A DNA stretch of 64,000 nt from Futiania mangrovi (GTDB lineage: Bacteria > Pseudomonadota > Alphaproteobacteria > Futianiales > Futianiaceae): NCBI RefSeq assembly GCF_024158125.1, contig NZ_JAMZFT010000001.1, positions 806,001 through 870,000 on the forward strand. Direction: 5' to 3'. Made by a program: the position numbers and the translations under genes. Each line of letters starts with the position of its first letter. Positions within the stretch are counted from its first letter, which is position 1. This document shows, piece after piece, positions 9,411 to 17,034 of this stretch. Below the pieces are notes generated by a model. It was not told the origin of the DNA. It ran no database searches and saw only the letters and a list, made by a program, of their open reading frames with translations.

Positions 9411-10727
9411 TCAGCTTCCGTAGAGATCGCGGGAGCCGAACCGCATCAGGTGCGGGCGGCCCAGCCCCTCCGCCAGGAAGTCGATCTCGAAGCGGGGCAC
9501 CAGTTCCTTGCCGGTCCAGTCGTAGGCCTTCAGGAACTGCTCGTTGTCCGCCCCCGTCTTGTCCCAGTTCGCGAGCAGCGAGCTGGTGTAGTAGACGCGC
9601 TCGCCGTCCCAGCTTTGCGAGACCATGTTCACCTGCGCGCCGATCTTCTTCTCGTGGATCAGCTTCGGGGCGAACGGGTCGGTCACGTCGTAGATGCGCG
9701 TCATCCCGTCCATGAAGCTGTCTACGAACAGCGTGCTGTCGTCGGCGCTGAGGCTGATGTCGACCGGCAGCGGCATCTTGGAGGGATCGCCCACCTCGCC
9801 GACCTTCCGGGCGTGCCATTCCTGGTTCTCGTCCTCGTGGATCAGCCAGATCTCGGAGGTGAGCGCCGTCGTGGTGAAGGCGTAATTGTTGTTCTCGCCC
9901 CAGGCCCAGCGGATCTCGAGGGGGACGCCCGGCACCTCGAACACCTTGCGCGGCGTGCGGGCATGGAAGTCCCACAGCACCATGGTGCCGCCGAACGCCT
10001 TCATGGCTTCGGGATCGTTCACCACCTCGCCCAACGGCCGCATGTAGTTGTCGAGCCCCGTGAAGGAGGACGTGAGCATCACGTTCCGGCGGGGCAGCAC
10101 CCGGGCGTCGTAGCCGTAGCCGTCGGCCTTGGCCGCGTTCTCCGCGCCGCGCGGCTCCTCCGCAGTCGGCATCCAGTGCGTCGCGATGTACTCGCCGTCG
10201 TTCGTATACTCGACGAGGCCGGTCCGGCCGGTTCCGTCCGTGTTGGACAGGCCCGAGATCATCATGCGCCCGGGCAGGGCGTATGCGCCATGCGGGCCGA
10301 CGACGCCGCCGCTCTTCTCCACGAAGTCGTCGATGGTGCGGACGAGCTTCGGGTTCGCCGGATCGGTGGCGATGTCGAAGATCCAGATCATGCTGGTGTC
10401 GAGGCCCTGCACCCAGAAGTGCCGGCGGTCGTCGGTCAGGCCGCCGTGGTGTGCCTCGTGCTGGCCGCCGACGGAGTCGACGTCGATCACCTGCCCGAAG
10501 GTCGGCGAGCCCGAGCGCACGTCCACCGTGACGACCTTGTCGGAGCCGTCTCCGACCCCGTCCATGCCGAGCGTCCAGACATAGACGAACTCCTCCTCGC
10601 CGGTGATCTTGGCCATATAGGGGGACTGGCATGTCTCGTCGGCCAGGGCGGGAGCGGTGGCCGACGCCGCGATTGCCGTTGCCGACACGGTGGCCAGAAG
10701 CCAGGCGTTTGCATGCTTGCGGAACAT
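9411..10727 (-). CDS. mtoX: Methanethiol oxidase (selenium-binding protein 56 family)
   Basis: A 438-residue protein with a Sec signal peptide (cut near APALA, about residue 29), so it is periplasmic. It is a full-length SBP56/MtoX-family beta-propeller, with the His-rich metal site GGQHEAHHGG, PHGAY, and the C-terminal signature GRPHLMRFGSRDLYGS. The enzyme converts methanethiol, O2 and water to formaldehyde, H2S and H2O2 using copper. The following SCO chaperone supports this assignment. The start at 10727 is set by a GGAGG site 7 nt upstream and by the signal peptide. A winged-helix/TPR regulator diverges from it. Some SBP56 proteins have other or unknown roles, so the substrate is inferred. 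Confidence 0.88.
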   Translation of the reverse strand: MFRKHANAWLLATVSATAIAASATAPALADETCQSPYMAKITGEEEFVYVWTLGMDGVGDGSDKVVTVDVRSGSPTFGQVIDVDSVGGQHEAHHGGLTDDRRHFWVQGLDTSMIWIFDIATDPANPKLVRTIDDFVEKSGGVVGPHGAYALPGRMMISGLSNTDGTGRTGLVEYTNDGEYIATHWMPTAEEPRGAENAAKADGYGYDARVLPRRNVMLTSSFTGLDNYMRPLGEVVNDPEAMKAFGGTMVLWDFHARTPRKVFEVPGVPLEIRWAWGENNNYAFTTTALTSEIWLIHEDENQEWHARKVGEVGDPSKMPLPVDISLSADDSTLFVDSFMDGMTRIYDVTDPFAPKLIHEKKIGAQVNMVSQSWDGERVYYTSSLLANWDKTGADNEQFLKAYDWTGKELVPRFEIDFLAEGLGRPHLMRFGSRDLYGS

Positions 10728-10823
10728 CTCTTGCCTCCAATGCACTGGAATATGCCAGCTGTACCGGCCGCGGCTTTCCGCGGCGGGCAGTGACGATCCG
10801 ACACTAGGGCGTGCCCGGCGCCC

Positions 10824-10866
10824 TTGCTTGGAGGCTGTCTGGAGATTGCTTGGAGAAGTGCTGGAT
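10824..10866. promoter_or_regulatory. Direct repeats with 11-bp period (probable winged-helix operator)
   Basis: In the divergent gap between mtoX and the winged-helix regulator, TTGCTTGGAG (10824-10833), CTGTCTGGAG (10835-10844) and TTGCTTGGAG (10846-10855) recur every 11 bp. A weaker fourth unit (core TGGA, 10862-10865) keeps the same phase. Tandem repeats of one helical turn are the usual target of OmpR/PhoB-type winged-helix proteins, and the adjacent gene encodes such a domain. Confidence 0.6.
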
Positions 10867-10905
10867 TCCGGCAATACTGCCCGTGAGGGAGGCGCCGGCA
10901 TTGCC

Positions 10906-12513
10906 ATGATCCACGCCTTCGAGGATATCACGCTCGATACGGCGTTGTTCGAATTGCGCCGCGCGGGAGACGTGGTGCCGGTCGAGCCGCAGGTGTTCGA
11001 GCTTCTGGCCCTCCTTGTGCGCGAGCGTGGCCGGGTCGTCACCAGGGACGAGATCCTCGATGTGGTCTGGAACGGCCGGATCGTCTCGGACGCCGCGCTC
11101 AGCAGCCGGATCAAGGCCGCACGCCGTGCCATCGGCGACGACGGCGAACGCCAGCGGCTGATCCGGACCGTGCGCGGGCGGGGCTTCCGTTTCCTGGGCG
11201 ACGTGCGGGTCGCGGCGCTCCCGGCGGCGGTTGCCGCACCAGCGTTGCCGCCGGAGGGGGAGGGCGATGGGGCCGATCCGGCCCGCGCGGCCGAGGCGCT
11301 CTCACTGCCCTTGCTCGACCGGCCCGCCATCGCGGTCCTGCCGTTTTCCGATGCGACCGGCGACGGGCAGGACAACTATCTCGCCGACGGCCTGACGGAC
11401 GAGGTGATCGCCGCCCTGTCCGCCTGGCGGGTCTTTCCCGTCATCTCGCGCAATACCGCCTTCCGCTTCCGCGGCGCGGGCCAGACGGCGCAGGAGGCGG
11501 GCAGTGCCACCGGCGCGCGGTACCTCGTTACGGGCCGTCTCGTCCGCGATGGTCCGCGGGTCCGGCTCTGGGCGGCGCTGATCGATGCGGCGGAGGACCG
11601 CCAGCTCTGGAGCGGCCGCTTCAACCGCGCCGCCGACCAGATCTTCGACCTTGAGGAGGAATTGGCAGCCGAAGTGGTGAGTGTCCTCGAGCCGGAAATG
11701 CACAATGCGGAGTTCCAGCGCGTGATGCGCAAGCGGCCGGAAAACATGACGGCCTGGGACCTGGCGATGCGGGCCGCCTGGCATGTCAACCGGATGACAC
11801 CGGCCGATCTCGACGCGGCCGACGACCTGGCGCGGCGGGCGGTCGACCTCGATCCGGCCTGGAGCTATCCGCACGCGCTGATCGCCGTCGCCGCCTTCCA
11901 GCGGGCGATGCGGGCATGGTCGGGCGCGGCGGCGGAAACGGCCTTCGTGGAGACCCTGGCCGAGGCGCAGCGGGCGCTGGAGGTCGACCGCAATCTCTGG
12001 ATGGCGCACGCGCTGGCCGGTGTCGGAGAGTTGTGGACGCACCGTCACTACGACCGGGCGCTCGCCCATGTCTACCGGGCGATCCAGCTCAACCCCAGCG
12101 CGGCGTGGTGCTATCACTTCTGCGGCTGCATTGCCGGTTTCGCGGGCGATCTCGACGTTGCGCTTGCACAGGGGCGGCGGGTCTTCCGCGTCGATCCGGC
12201 CTACCCCTACACCGCCGTGGTGGAAGCCGATCTCGCGCTCTGGTCCATGCTGTCGGACGATCTGGGCGAAGCGAGCCTGCATATCGAACGTGCGCTGCAG
12301 TGGGATCCCGACTATGGGCGCGGCTGGCAGCGCTATGTTGCGCTTCACGGCTTGCGGGGCGACCGCGAGAGCAGCGGCCGGGGCATTGCCCGGCTGCGCG
12401 CGCTCGATCAGCCGGTCAGCCGGGACTATCTCGCCTCGACCTATCCGTTCCGGAACCCGGAACATGCAGCGGTCTTCTTCACCGGGCTGCGCCGGGCGGG
12501 CGTCAATGTCTGA
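10906..12513 (+). CDS. Winged-helix transcriptional regulator with TolB-like and TPR domains
   Basis: A 535-residue protein. Residues about 1-100 are an OmpR/PhoB-type winged helix (VEPQVFELLALLVRERG, then GRIVSDAALSSRIKAAR and a GRGFRF wing). About 145-290 is the TolB-N/FlgO-like region starting IAVLPFSDATGD. About 300-535 are helical tetratricopeptide-type repeats. No transmembrane helix is obvious, unlike CadC. Proteins with this TolB-TPR tail often carry a nucleotide cyclase domain at the front; here a DNA-binding domain replaces it. The ATG at 10906 begins the winged helix. It is divergent from mtoX and probably controls it through the 11-bp repeats between them. The inducer is unknown. 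Confidence 0.85.
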   Translation: MIHAFEDITLDTALFELRRAGDVVPVEPQVFELLALLVRERGRVVTRDEILDVVWNGRIVSDAALSSRIKAARRAIGDDGERQRLIRTVRGRGFRFLGDVRVAALPAAVAAPALPPEGEGDGADPARAAEALSLPLLDRPAIAVLPFSDATGDGQDNYLADGLTDEVIAALSAWRVFPVISRNTAFRFRGAGQTAQEAGSATGARYLVTGRLVRDGPRVRLWAALIDAAEDRQLWSGRFNRAADQIFDLEEELAAEVVSVLEPEMHNAEFQRVMRKRPENMTAWDLAMRAAWHVNRMTPADLDAADDLARRAVDLDPAWSYPHALIAVAAFQRAMRAWSGAAAETAFVETLAEAQRALEVDRNLWMAHALAGVGELWTHRHYDRALAHVYRAIQLNPSAAWCYHFCGCIAGFAGDLDVALAQGRRVFRVDPAYPYTAVVEADLALWSMLSDDLGEASLHIERALQWDPDYGRGWQRYVALHGLRGDRESSGRGIARLRALDQPVSRDYLASTYPFRNPEHAAVFFTGLRRAGVNV

Positions 12514-12718
12514 CCGAACCGCCTGGCAGAAGCGCTGCCGGGAACAGGCGCCGCGCCGCGCGTGACAGGCAGTGGCTGCCGGCTGCGAGCGCGCGACGAG
12601 ACCGCGAGGCCAGGCGCCATGCGGCGGCGCTGCGGCGGACCTGTCCCCGCGCGATGTAATGGCGCGTGTCGATGGCGCCGTCGGGGCTGCGTTGAATGTC
12701 GGATGGCATGCCGGTCAT
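12503..12718 (-). CDS. Small basic hypothetical protein
   Basis: A 71-residue ORF starting MTGMPSDIQRSPDGAIDT, then rich in Arg and Ala with a helical, basic C-terminal half. An AAGGA ribosome binding site sits 7 nt before the ATG. The N-terminal pattern (short polar lead, DGxID, then a basic helix) resembles small uncharacterised alphaproteobacterial proteins, but I cannot name a family with confidence. It overlaps the end of the TPR regulator on the other strand by 11 bp and diverges from the hydrolase-fusion gene at 12866. It may equally be a chance ORF in GC-rich DNA. Confidence 0.45.
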   Translation of the reverse strand: MTGMPSDIQRSPDGAIDTRHYIARGQVRRSAAAWRLASRSRRALAAGSHCLSRAARRLFPAALLPGGSVRH

Positions 12719-12865
12719 GGCGGGGTCCTTTCCGTGTTGGCGTGCCGACATGCTGACGTGGCCCGGCGGCTCCCGCTTGGGGACAGGCTTGCCGTTTCCT
12801 GGTGAAGTTGTGGATTTTCCCGTGTGGCGGGGCGCGGGCTGAAGAAGCGTGCTAGGCTCATTTCC

Positions 12866-14089
12866 ATGATCTACCGGTTCGGCACATGCGAGTTGCGTGT
12901 CGGAAGCCATGAACTGATCGTCGACGGCGTCCCCATTCCCGTCGAGCCGATGACGTTCGACCTGCTGCGCGTCCTTGCGTCCCGCCCCGGGGAATTGCTC
13001 TCGCGGGACTGCCTGATCGCGGAGGTCTGGCGCGGAAGGATCGTCTCCGACGCCGCTGTCGCCTCGCAGATCGCGGCAGCCCGCGCCGCAATCGGCGATG
13101 ACGGCGCACGTCAGGCGCTGATCCGCACGGTGCCGCGCCGCGGAATTCGTTTTTTGCCCGAGGTGACGGCAACGGCGGAGGGGGAAGCGCCCGCGCCTGG
13201 CCCCGACCTGGGCCCCGACCGGGCCCCCTGCACGGGCCCCGAGAGTGGCCCGATGCGGCAGGTGGTGCGCTTCTGCCGGTCCGCCGACGGCACGGCAATC
13301 GCCCATGCGGCCTTCGGGTCCGGTCCCCACCTCGTCCGGGCAGGGCATTGGCTGACCCATCTGGAGCATGACTGGCAGAGCCCGCTCTGGCGGCCGTTTC
13401 TCGATGCGCTGGGGGCGCGTTTCACCGTGACCCGCTACGACCAGCGGGGCAACGGGCTCTCGGATTGGGATGCAGCGGACTTCACGCTCGACCGCTGCGT
13501 CGAGGATCTCGAGGCTGTCGTCGATGCACAGGGGCTCGACCGCTTCGTGCTCTACGGCACGTCCCAGGGCGCGCCCATCGCCGCGGCCTATGCCGCCCGG
13601 CACCCCGACCGGGTCAGCCGCCTGGTCCTCCACGGCGGCTACCGGCGGGGCCGCCTCGTGCGCGCGAACGCGGAGGAGCGGGCACAGGGGGAGGCCCTGC
13701 TGACGCTCATCCGCCACGGCTGGGGCAAGTCCGGCAGCAGCTTCATCCAGGCCTTCGCCTCGATGTTCATTCCGGGAGGCTCGCGCGAGCAGGTCCTCAG
13801 CCTGACCGACCTGCAGCGCCGGACCACCTCGCCGGAGAACGCCGCGCGGCTGAGGGAAGCCATCGACAGGTTCGACGTGACCGGGGCTCTGGGCACGATC
13901 TCGGTGCCGACCCTGGTCATGCACGCCCGCGACGACAGCGTCCAGCCGTTGGAGCAGGGGCGCAAGCTCGCCGCATCGATCCCGAACGCCCGGTTCCAGA
14001 TGCTGGAGAGCGAGAACCACGTCGTGCTGCCGCAGGAACCGGCATGGGAGGCGTTCTTCACGGCGCTGGCAAGGTTTGCGGAGGAGTGA
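12866..14089 (+). CDS. Winged-helix domain fused to an alpha/beta hydrolase
   Basis: A 407-residue two-part protein. Residues about 1-100 are an OmpR/PhoB-type winged helix (VEPMTFDLLRVLASRPGELL, RGRIVSDAAVASQIAAAR, RRGIRFLPEV) closely like that of the regulator at 10906. After a Pro-rich linker, about 135-407 form an alpha/beta hydrolase with nucleophile Ser in YGTSQGAP, acidic residue in MHARDDSVQP and His in SENHVVLP. The oxyanion-region motif is HWLTHLEHDW. The hydrolase may be a ligand-binding or signal-degrading module. The start was set at the ATG beginning the winged helix. It stands alone, convergent with the NfeD gene. Confidence 0.85.
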   Translation: MIYRFGTCELRVGSHELIVDGVPIPVEPMTFDLLRVLASRPGELLSRDCLIAEVWRGRIVSDAAVASQIAAARAAIGDDGARQALIRTVPRRGIRFLPEVTATAEGEAPAPGPDLGPDRAPCTGPESGPMRQVVRFCRSADGTAIAHAAFGSGPHLVRAGHWLTHLEHDWQSPLWRPFLDALGARFTVTRYDQRGNGLSDWDAADFTLDRCVEDLEAVVDAQGLDRFVLYGTSQGAPIAAAYAARHPDRVSRLVLHGGYRRGRLVRANAEERAQGEALLTLIRHGWGKSGSSFIQAFASMFIPGGSREQVLSLTDLQRRTTSPENAARLREAIDRFDVTGALGTISVPTLVMHARDDSVQPLEQGRKLAASIPNARFQMLESENHVVLPQEPAWEAFFTALARFAEE

Positions 14090-14123
14090 GTCCCAGGCGC
14101 ACCGCGGCGGCGGTGTGCGGGCG

Positions 14124-14573
14124 TCAGGCGGTGCGCTTCACGACCTGCGGGCGCCCGTCGGCAATCGCCACGACTTCCACGAGGTCGCCTTCGGCGATCT
14201 CCTCGTCGCTTATGGCCGCGAAGCTCGAATCCTGAACCTTGATGCGGCCGCGGCCCGCGGCGAAGGGCGTGATCGCGACATAGCGCCGCCCGATCATCGC
14301 CTGAAGCTCGTGGTTGAGAAGCTGGGTCTCGGGCGTCCGGTTGCTCTGCCTCTGGATCATGAAGCCGAGGCCGAGCGAGGAGAGCATCAGCACCGCGAAG
14401 AACAGCGCCTGCCAGGCGAACGGCAGGTCGGGGAATAGCGCCAGCACGACGCCCGTCGCGATGGCACCGAGACCGATCCACATGAGGAAGACGCCGGGGA
14501 TCGCGATCTCCAGCCCGGCGAGGATCAGCCCGCCGATGATCCAGCCCCACGTCAGGTCGAAGAGGTTTTCCAT
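14124..14573 (-). CDS. NfeD family membrane protein
   Basis: A 149-residue protein with two to three N-terminal hydrophobic segments (to about residue 70) followed by a soluble OB-fold domain ending in IADGRPQVVKR. Short NfeD proteins of this type work with SPFH/stomatin-like proteins in membrane microdomains. The gene is 27 bp downstream of the SPFH gene in the same direction, the standard arrangement. The molecular role in this organism cannot be read further. Confidence 0.88.
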   Translation of the reverse strand: MENLFDLTWGWIIGGLILAGLEIAIPGVFLMWIGLGAIATGVVLALFPDLPFAWQALFFAVLMLSSLGLGFMIQRQSNRTPETQLLNHELQAMIGRRYVAITPFAAGRGRIKVQDSSFAAISDEEIAEGDLVEVVAIADGRPQVVKRTA

Positions 14574-14600
14574 CGCCAGACCCTCCCCCGCCAGGCGAGC

Positions 14601-15533
14601 TTAGCGCGCCGCCTGTCCTGTGCCCATGGACTTCACCAGTTCGCCCACGCCCGCGATGGCGCCGGTGACGCCCGCGGCCTCGAGCGGCATGAGCACGAGC
14701 TTGGAGTTCGGCGAGGAGCCGATCGTTTGCAGCGCCTCGACATATTTCTGGCCGAGGAAGAACTGCACGGCCTGGATGTCGCCCTCCGCAATGGCGCGGG
14801 AGACCATGGTGGTGGCCTTGGCGTCGGCTTCGGCGGCGCGCTCGCGTGCTTCGGCCTCGAGGAAGGCCGCCTCGCGCAGGCCCTGGGCGCGCAGGATCTC
14901 GGCTTCCTTCTGTCCTTGCGCCTTTAGGATCTCGGCTTCCCGCAGACCGTTCGCTTCGGTCACCGAGGCGCGGCGGCGGCGTTCGGCGGTCATCTGCAGG
15001 TTCATGGCGTCCTGCAGTTCGTCCGACATGCGCAGGTCGCGGATCTCGATCCGCATGATCTTGACGCCCCAGGGGTTGGTCGCCTCGTCGATGATGCCCA
15101 TGAGGATCTCGTTGATCTCCGCCCGCTTCGACAGCGTGTCGTCGAGGTCCATGGAGCCGATCACCGAGCGCAGGTTCGTCGTCGTGAGATTGACGATGGC
15201 ATCGTGCAGGTTCTGCACCTGGTAGGCGGCGCGCGCCGTGTTGTCGACGCGGAAGAAGACGACGCCGTCTGCGATGACTGCGGCGTTGTCCTTGGTTATG
15301 ACGGTTTGCTCGGGCACGTCGAGCACCTGCTCCATGATGCTCAGCCGCTTGCCGACCTGGTCGACGAAGGGGACGATCACGCGCAGGCCGGATTCCAGCG
15401 TGCGGGTGTAGCGGCCGAACCGCTCCACCGTCCATTGCTCGCCCTGCGGAACGGTCTTGATGCCCGCGTAGATGATCGCGACGGCGATGACCGCGACGAT
15501 CAGGGTGGCGATCATGAAGGGCGTGACGATCAT
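14601..15533 (-). CDS. SPFH/band 7 (stomatin-like, QmcA-type) protein
   Basis: A 310-residue protein: an N-terminal membrane anchor (about residues 5-25), the SPFH domain (GIKTVPQGEQWTVERFGRY to about residue 180), and a long Ala/Glu/Arg-rich coiled-coil with the repeat LREAEILKAQGQKEAEILRA. It ends in a hydrophobic Gly/Ala-rich tail. Such proteins assemble into large membrane rings and scaffold proteases or lipid domains. The ATG at 15533 is preferred because GGGAGAGG lies 8 nt upstream and the membrane anchor starts there; an upstream in-frame ATG adds 21 charged residues. It is followed by its NfeD partner. Confidence 0.92.
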   Translation of the reverse strand: MIVTPFMIATLIVAVIAVAIIYAGIKTVPQGEQWTVERFGRYTRTLESGLRVIVPFVDQVGKRLSIMEQVLDVPEQTVITKDNAAVIADGVVFFRVDNTARAAYQVQNLHDAIVNLTTTNLRSVIGSMDLDDTLSKRAEINEILMGIIDEATNPWGVKIMRIEIRDLRMSDELQDAMNLQMTAERRRRASVTEANGLREAEILKAQGQKEAEILRAQGLREAAFLEAEARERAAEADAKATTMVSRAIAEGDIQAVQFFLGQKYVEALQTIGSSPNSKLVLMPLEAAGVTGAIAGVGELVKSMGTGQAAR

Positions 15534-15645
15534 GGGCGGTGCCTCTCCCTTGGCAAGACGGCGGCGCATGGACCCCTTGCGGTCCGCAACCGGCATCGAT
15601 TCTCTTGCCCCGAGTGTATCTAAGGAAGCCTTAAACCCTCACGCG

Positions 15646-15680
15646 AAAACGCCGCCCGGAGCCTGAGCCCGGGGCGGCGT
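15646..15680 (-). terminator. Rho-independent terminator of the nitrile-hydratase-family operon
   Basis: Reading leftward, ACGCCGCCC pairs with GGGCGGCGT (9 bp, 14-nt loop), followed at once by TTTT. It begins 26 bp after the stop of the alpha/gamma subunit gene and separates that operon from the SPFH gene. Confidence 0.75.
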
Positions 15681-15705
15681 CCTGTTCCGGGCGGGAGAGG
15701 AGCCG

Positions 15706-16365
15706 TCAGGCGGCCTCGTCGCGTTTGACCGCGGGGTCGGGAAGGCCCGTGCCGATCATGCAGTCGCGGGTGACGATGGCGGCCAGTGCCTCCTCGCTCC
15801 AGCCCTCGGTACCCTCGGGCCGCGCCGGCAGCACGAGGAAGCGCAGGTCGGCGGTCGAATCCGAGACGCGCACCTCCTGGGCATCCGGCAGGGTCACGCC
15901 GAACTCCGCCAGCACCGCGCGCGGTTCCCGCACCACGCGGGAGCGGTAGTCGACGGCCTTGTACCAGGCCGGCGGAATGCCGAGCAGCATCCGCGGGTAG
16001 CAGGAGCACAGCGTGCACACGACGACATTGTGCACCTCGGGCGTGTTTTCCAGCACCACGAGTTCGAGCGGCGTGGTCATGTCCATGCCGAACGTGTCCT
16101 GGATGGTCTTCAACGGATGGGCGAGCAGCCGTTCCTTGAAGTCCGGGTCGGTCCACGCCCGCGCCACGACGCGCGCGCCGAGCGCGGGGTTGCGGCTGTC
16201 GACGATGTCGATCTGGCGGTGCACGTCCTCCGCCGAGATGACGCCCTTCTCGATCAGAAGTTCGCGGATCGCGGTCTCGAGGATGCGATCCTCGATGGGC
16301 GCTGCTGCCACTTCCTCGATGGGCGCATGGTCATGGTCATGGTCGTGATGATGATGGTCACCCAT
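15706..16365 (-). CDS. Cobalt-type nitrile hydratase family alpha subunit (thiocyanate hydrolase gamma-like)
   Basis: A 219-residue subunit carrying the metal claw VCTLCSCYP with ligand Cys117, Cys120 and Cys122. Thr118 marks the cobalt type. Arg125 follows the claw, where classical nitrile hydratases have Trp; as I recall, thiocyanate hydrolase has Arg there (gamma Arg136) in its anion pocket. The N-terminus is a metal-binding-like run (residues 4-13, all His or Asp). It overlaps the preceding subunit gene by 8 bp. The predicted reaction is hydration of thiocyanate (to carbonyl sulfide and ammonia) or of a small nitrile to an amide. No separate activator/cobalt chaperone gene is seen next to it. 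Confidence 0.88.
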   Translation of the reverse strand: MGDHHHHDHDHDHAPIEEVAAAPIEDRILETAIRELLIEKGVISAEDVHRQIDIVDSRNPALGARVVARAWTDPDFKERLLAHPLKTIQDTFGMDMTTPLELVVLENTPEVHNVVVCTLCSCYPRMLLGIPPAWYKAVDYRSRVVREPRAVLAEFGVTLPDAQEVRVSDSTADLRFLVLPARPEGTEGWSEEALAAIVTRDCMIGTGLPDPAVKRDEAA

Positions 16366-16681
16366 GGGAGGACTCCCCGGTATCGCTCCCGTCTGCGGGC
16401 AGGAGCCAGTGTTCGTAGATGTCGGCGGCGACGCTGTCGGGGCTGCCGGACACGCCCTCCCACACGTCGTCCTGGCGGAAGCAGACGCGGTAGAGCGGGA
16501 TCACCGGCAGGCCGGGCTTGTGGAAGGCGAGCAGCGACGGGTTGCGGTAGGCGCCGGTGACGGACATCACGACGCCCGGCTTGCCGCGCAGGTAGCTGGG
16601 GGTGCGGCAGTGCCGCTCCGCCGGTTGCTGCGCCACCCGGACACGGTCGCCGGGCTTGTAGCGATAGGGCACCTCAAGCAT
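16358..16681 (-). CDS. Nitrile hydratase beta C-terminal-half protein (thiocyanate hydrolase alpha-like)
   Basis: A 107-residue SH3-barrel-like protein equivalent to the second half of a standard nitrile hydratase beta subunit. It opens with YKPGDRVRV and has the conserved Arg stretch in CRTPSYLRGKPGVV, the family position that contacts the oxidised cysteines, followed by PLYRVCF and VWEG. In usual nitrile hydratases this half is fused to the N-terminal half; here it is a separate gene, overlapping its neighbours by 8 bp on both sides. A split beta subunit in this order is the arrangement of the thiocyanate hydrolase genes scnB-scnA-scnC. Confidence 0.87.
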   Translation of the reverse strand: MLEVPYRYKPGDRVRVAQQPAERHCRTPSYLRGKPGVVMSVTGAYRNPSLLAFHKPGLPVIPLYRVCFRQDDVWEGVSGSPDSVAADIYEHWLLPADGSDTGESSHG

Positions 16682-17006
16682 GGGCCTCTGCCTCCATCCG
16701 CTTGCGGACGTCCGCCATCTTCGCCTCGATCTCGTCCTCGGTCAGCACCGCTTGCTCGACGAGAAGCTGGCGCACCGCCTTCAGCCATTTCGAGTAATAG
16801 CCGAGGCTCGCGTACTCCTGCGGCGTGTTCTCCTCGATGGCGCGGCGCAGCGAGTCGACCGTGAAGGCCCCGATGCGCGGATTGACCATCAGCATCACCA
16901 GTGCGTCGACGCGCTTCTCGTGCAGCGTGTTGGCGTGTTCGTGCAGGTCGATGGGCCCGCCGGGCAGGCCGCCCACGTCGTTGACCTTGCGTTCGTTGTC
17001 GCTCAT
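16674..17006 (-). CDS. Nitrile hydratase beta N-terminal-half protein (thiocyanate hydrolase beta-like)
   Basis: A 110-residue helical protein equivalent to the first half of a nitrile hydratase beta subunit. It starts with NDVGGLPGGPIDL, as beta subunits do, and has the WEKR-like element LHEKRVDALV, whose Arg corresponds to the residue near the active site. The segment YYSKWLKAVRQLLVEQAVLTEDEI matches the accessory/beta helical domain. It is the first of three overlapping enzyme genes and starts 28 bp after the ABC ATPase stop, with an AGGGAGG ribosome binding site. Nitrile hydratase activators share this fold, so it might also help cobalt insertion. Confidence 0.86.
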   Translation of the reverse strand: MSDNERKVNDVGGLPGGPIDLHEHANTLHEKRVDALVMLMVNPRIGAFTVDSLRRAIEENTPQEYASLGYYSKWLKAVRQLLVEQAVLTEDEIEAKMADVRKRMEAEAHA

Positions 17007-17034
17007 GGCGTCCTCCCTTCGTTTTTTCTTCGGC

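Noticed and set aside
15706-17006. Ordinary two-subunit nitrile hydratase with a frameshifted beta gene
   Set aside because: Both beta halves have their own start, ribosome binding site and 8-bp overlaps like other joints in the operon, and the order equals that of thiocyanate hydrolase; a frameshift would not create this.
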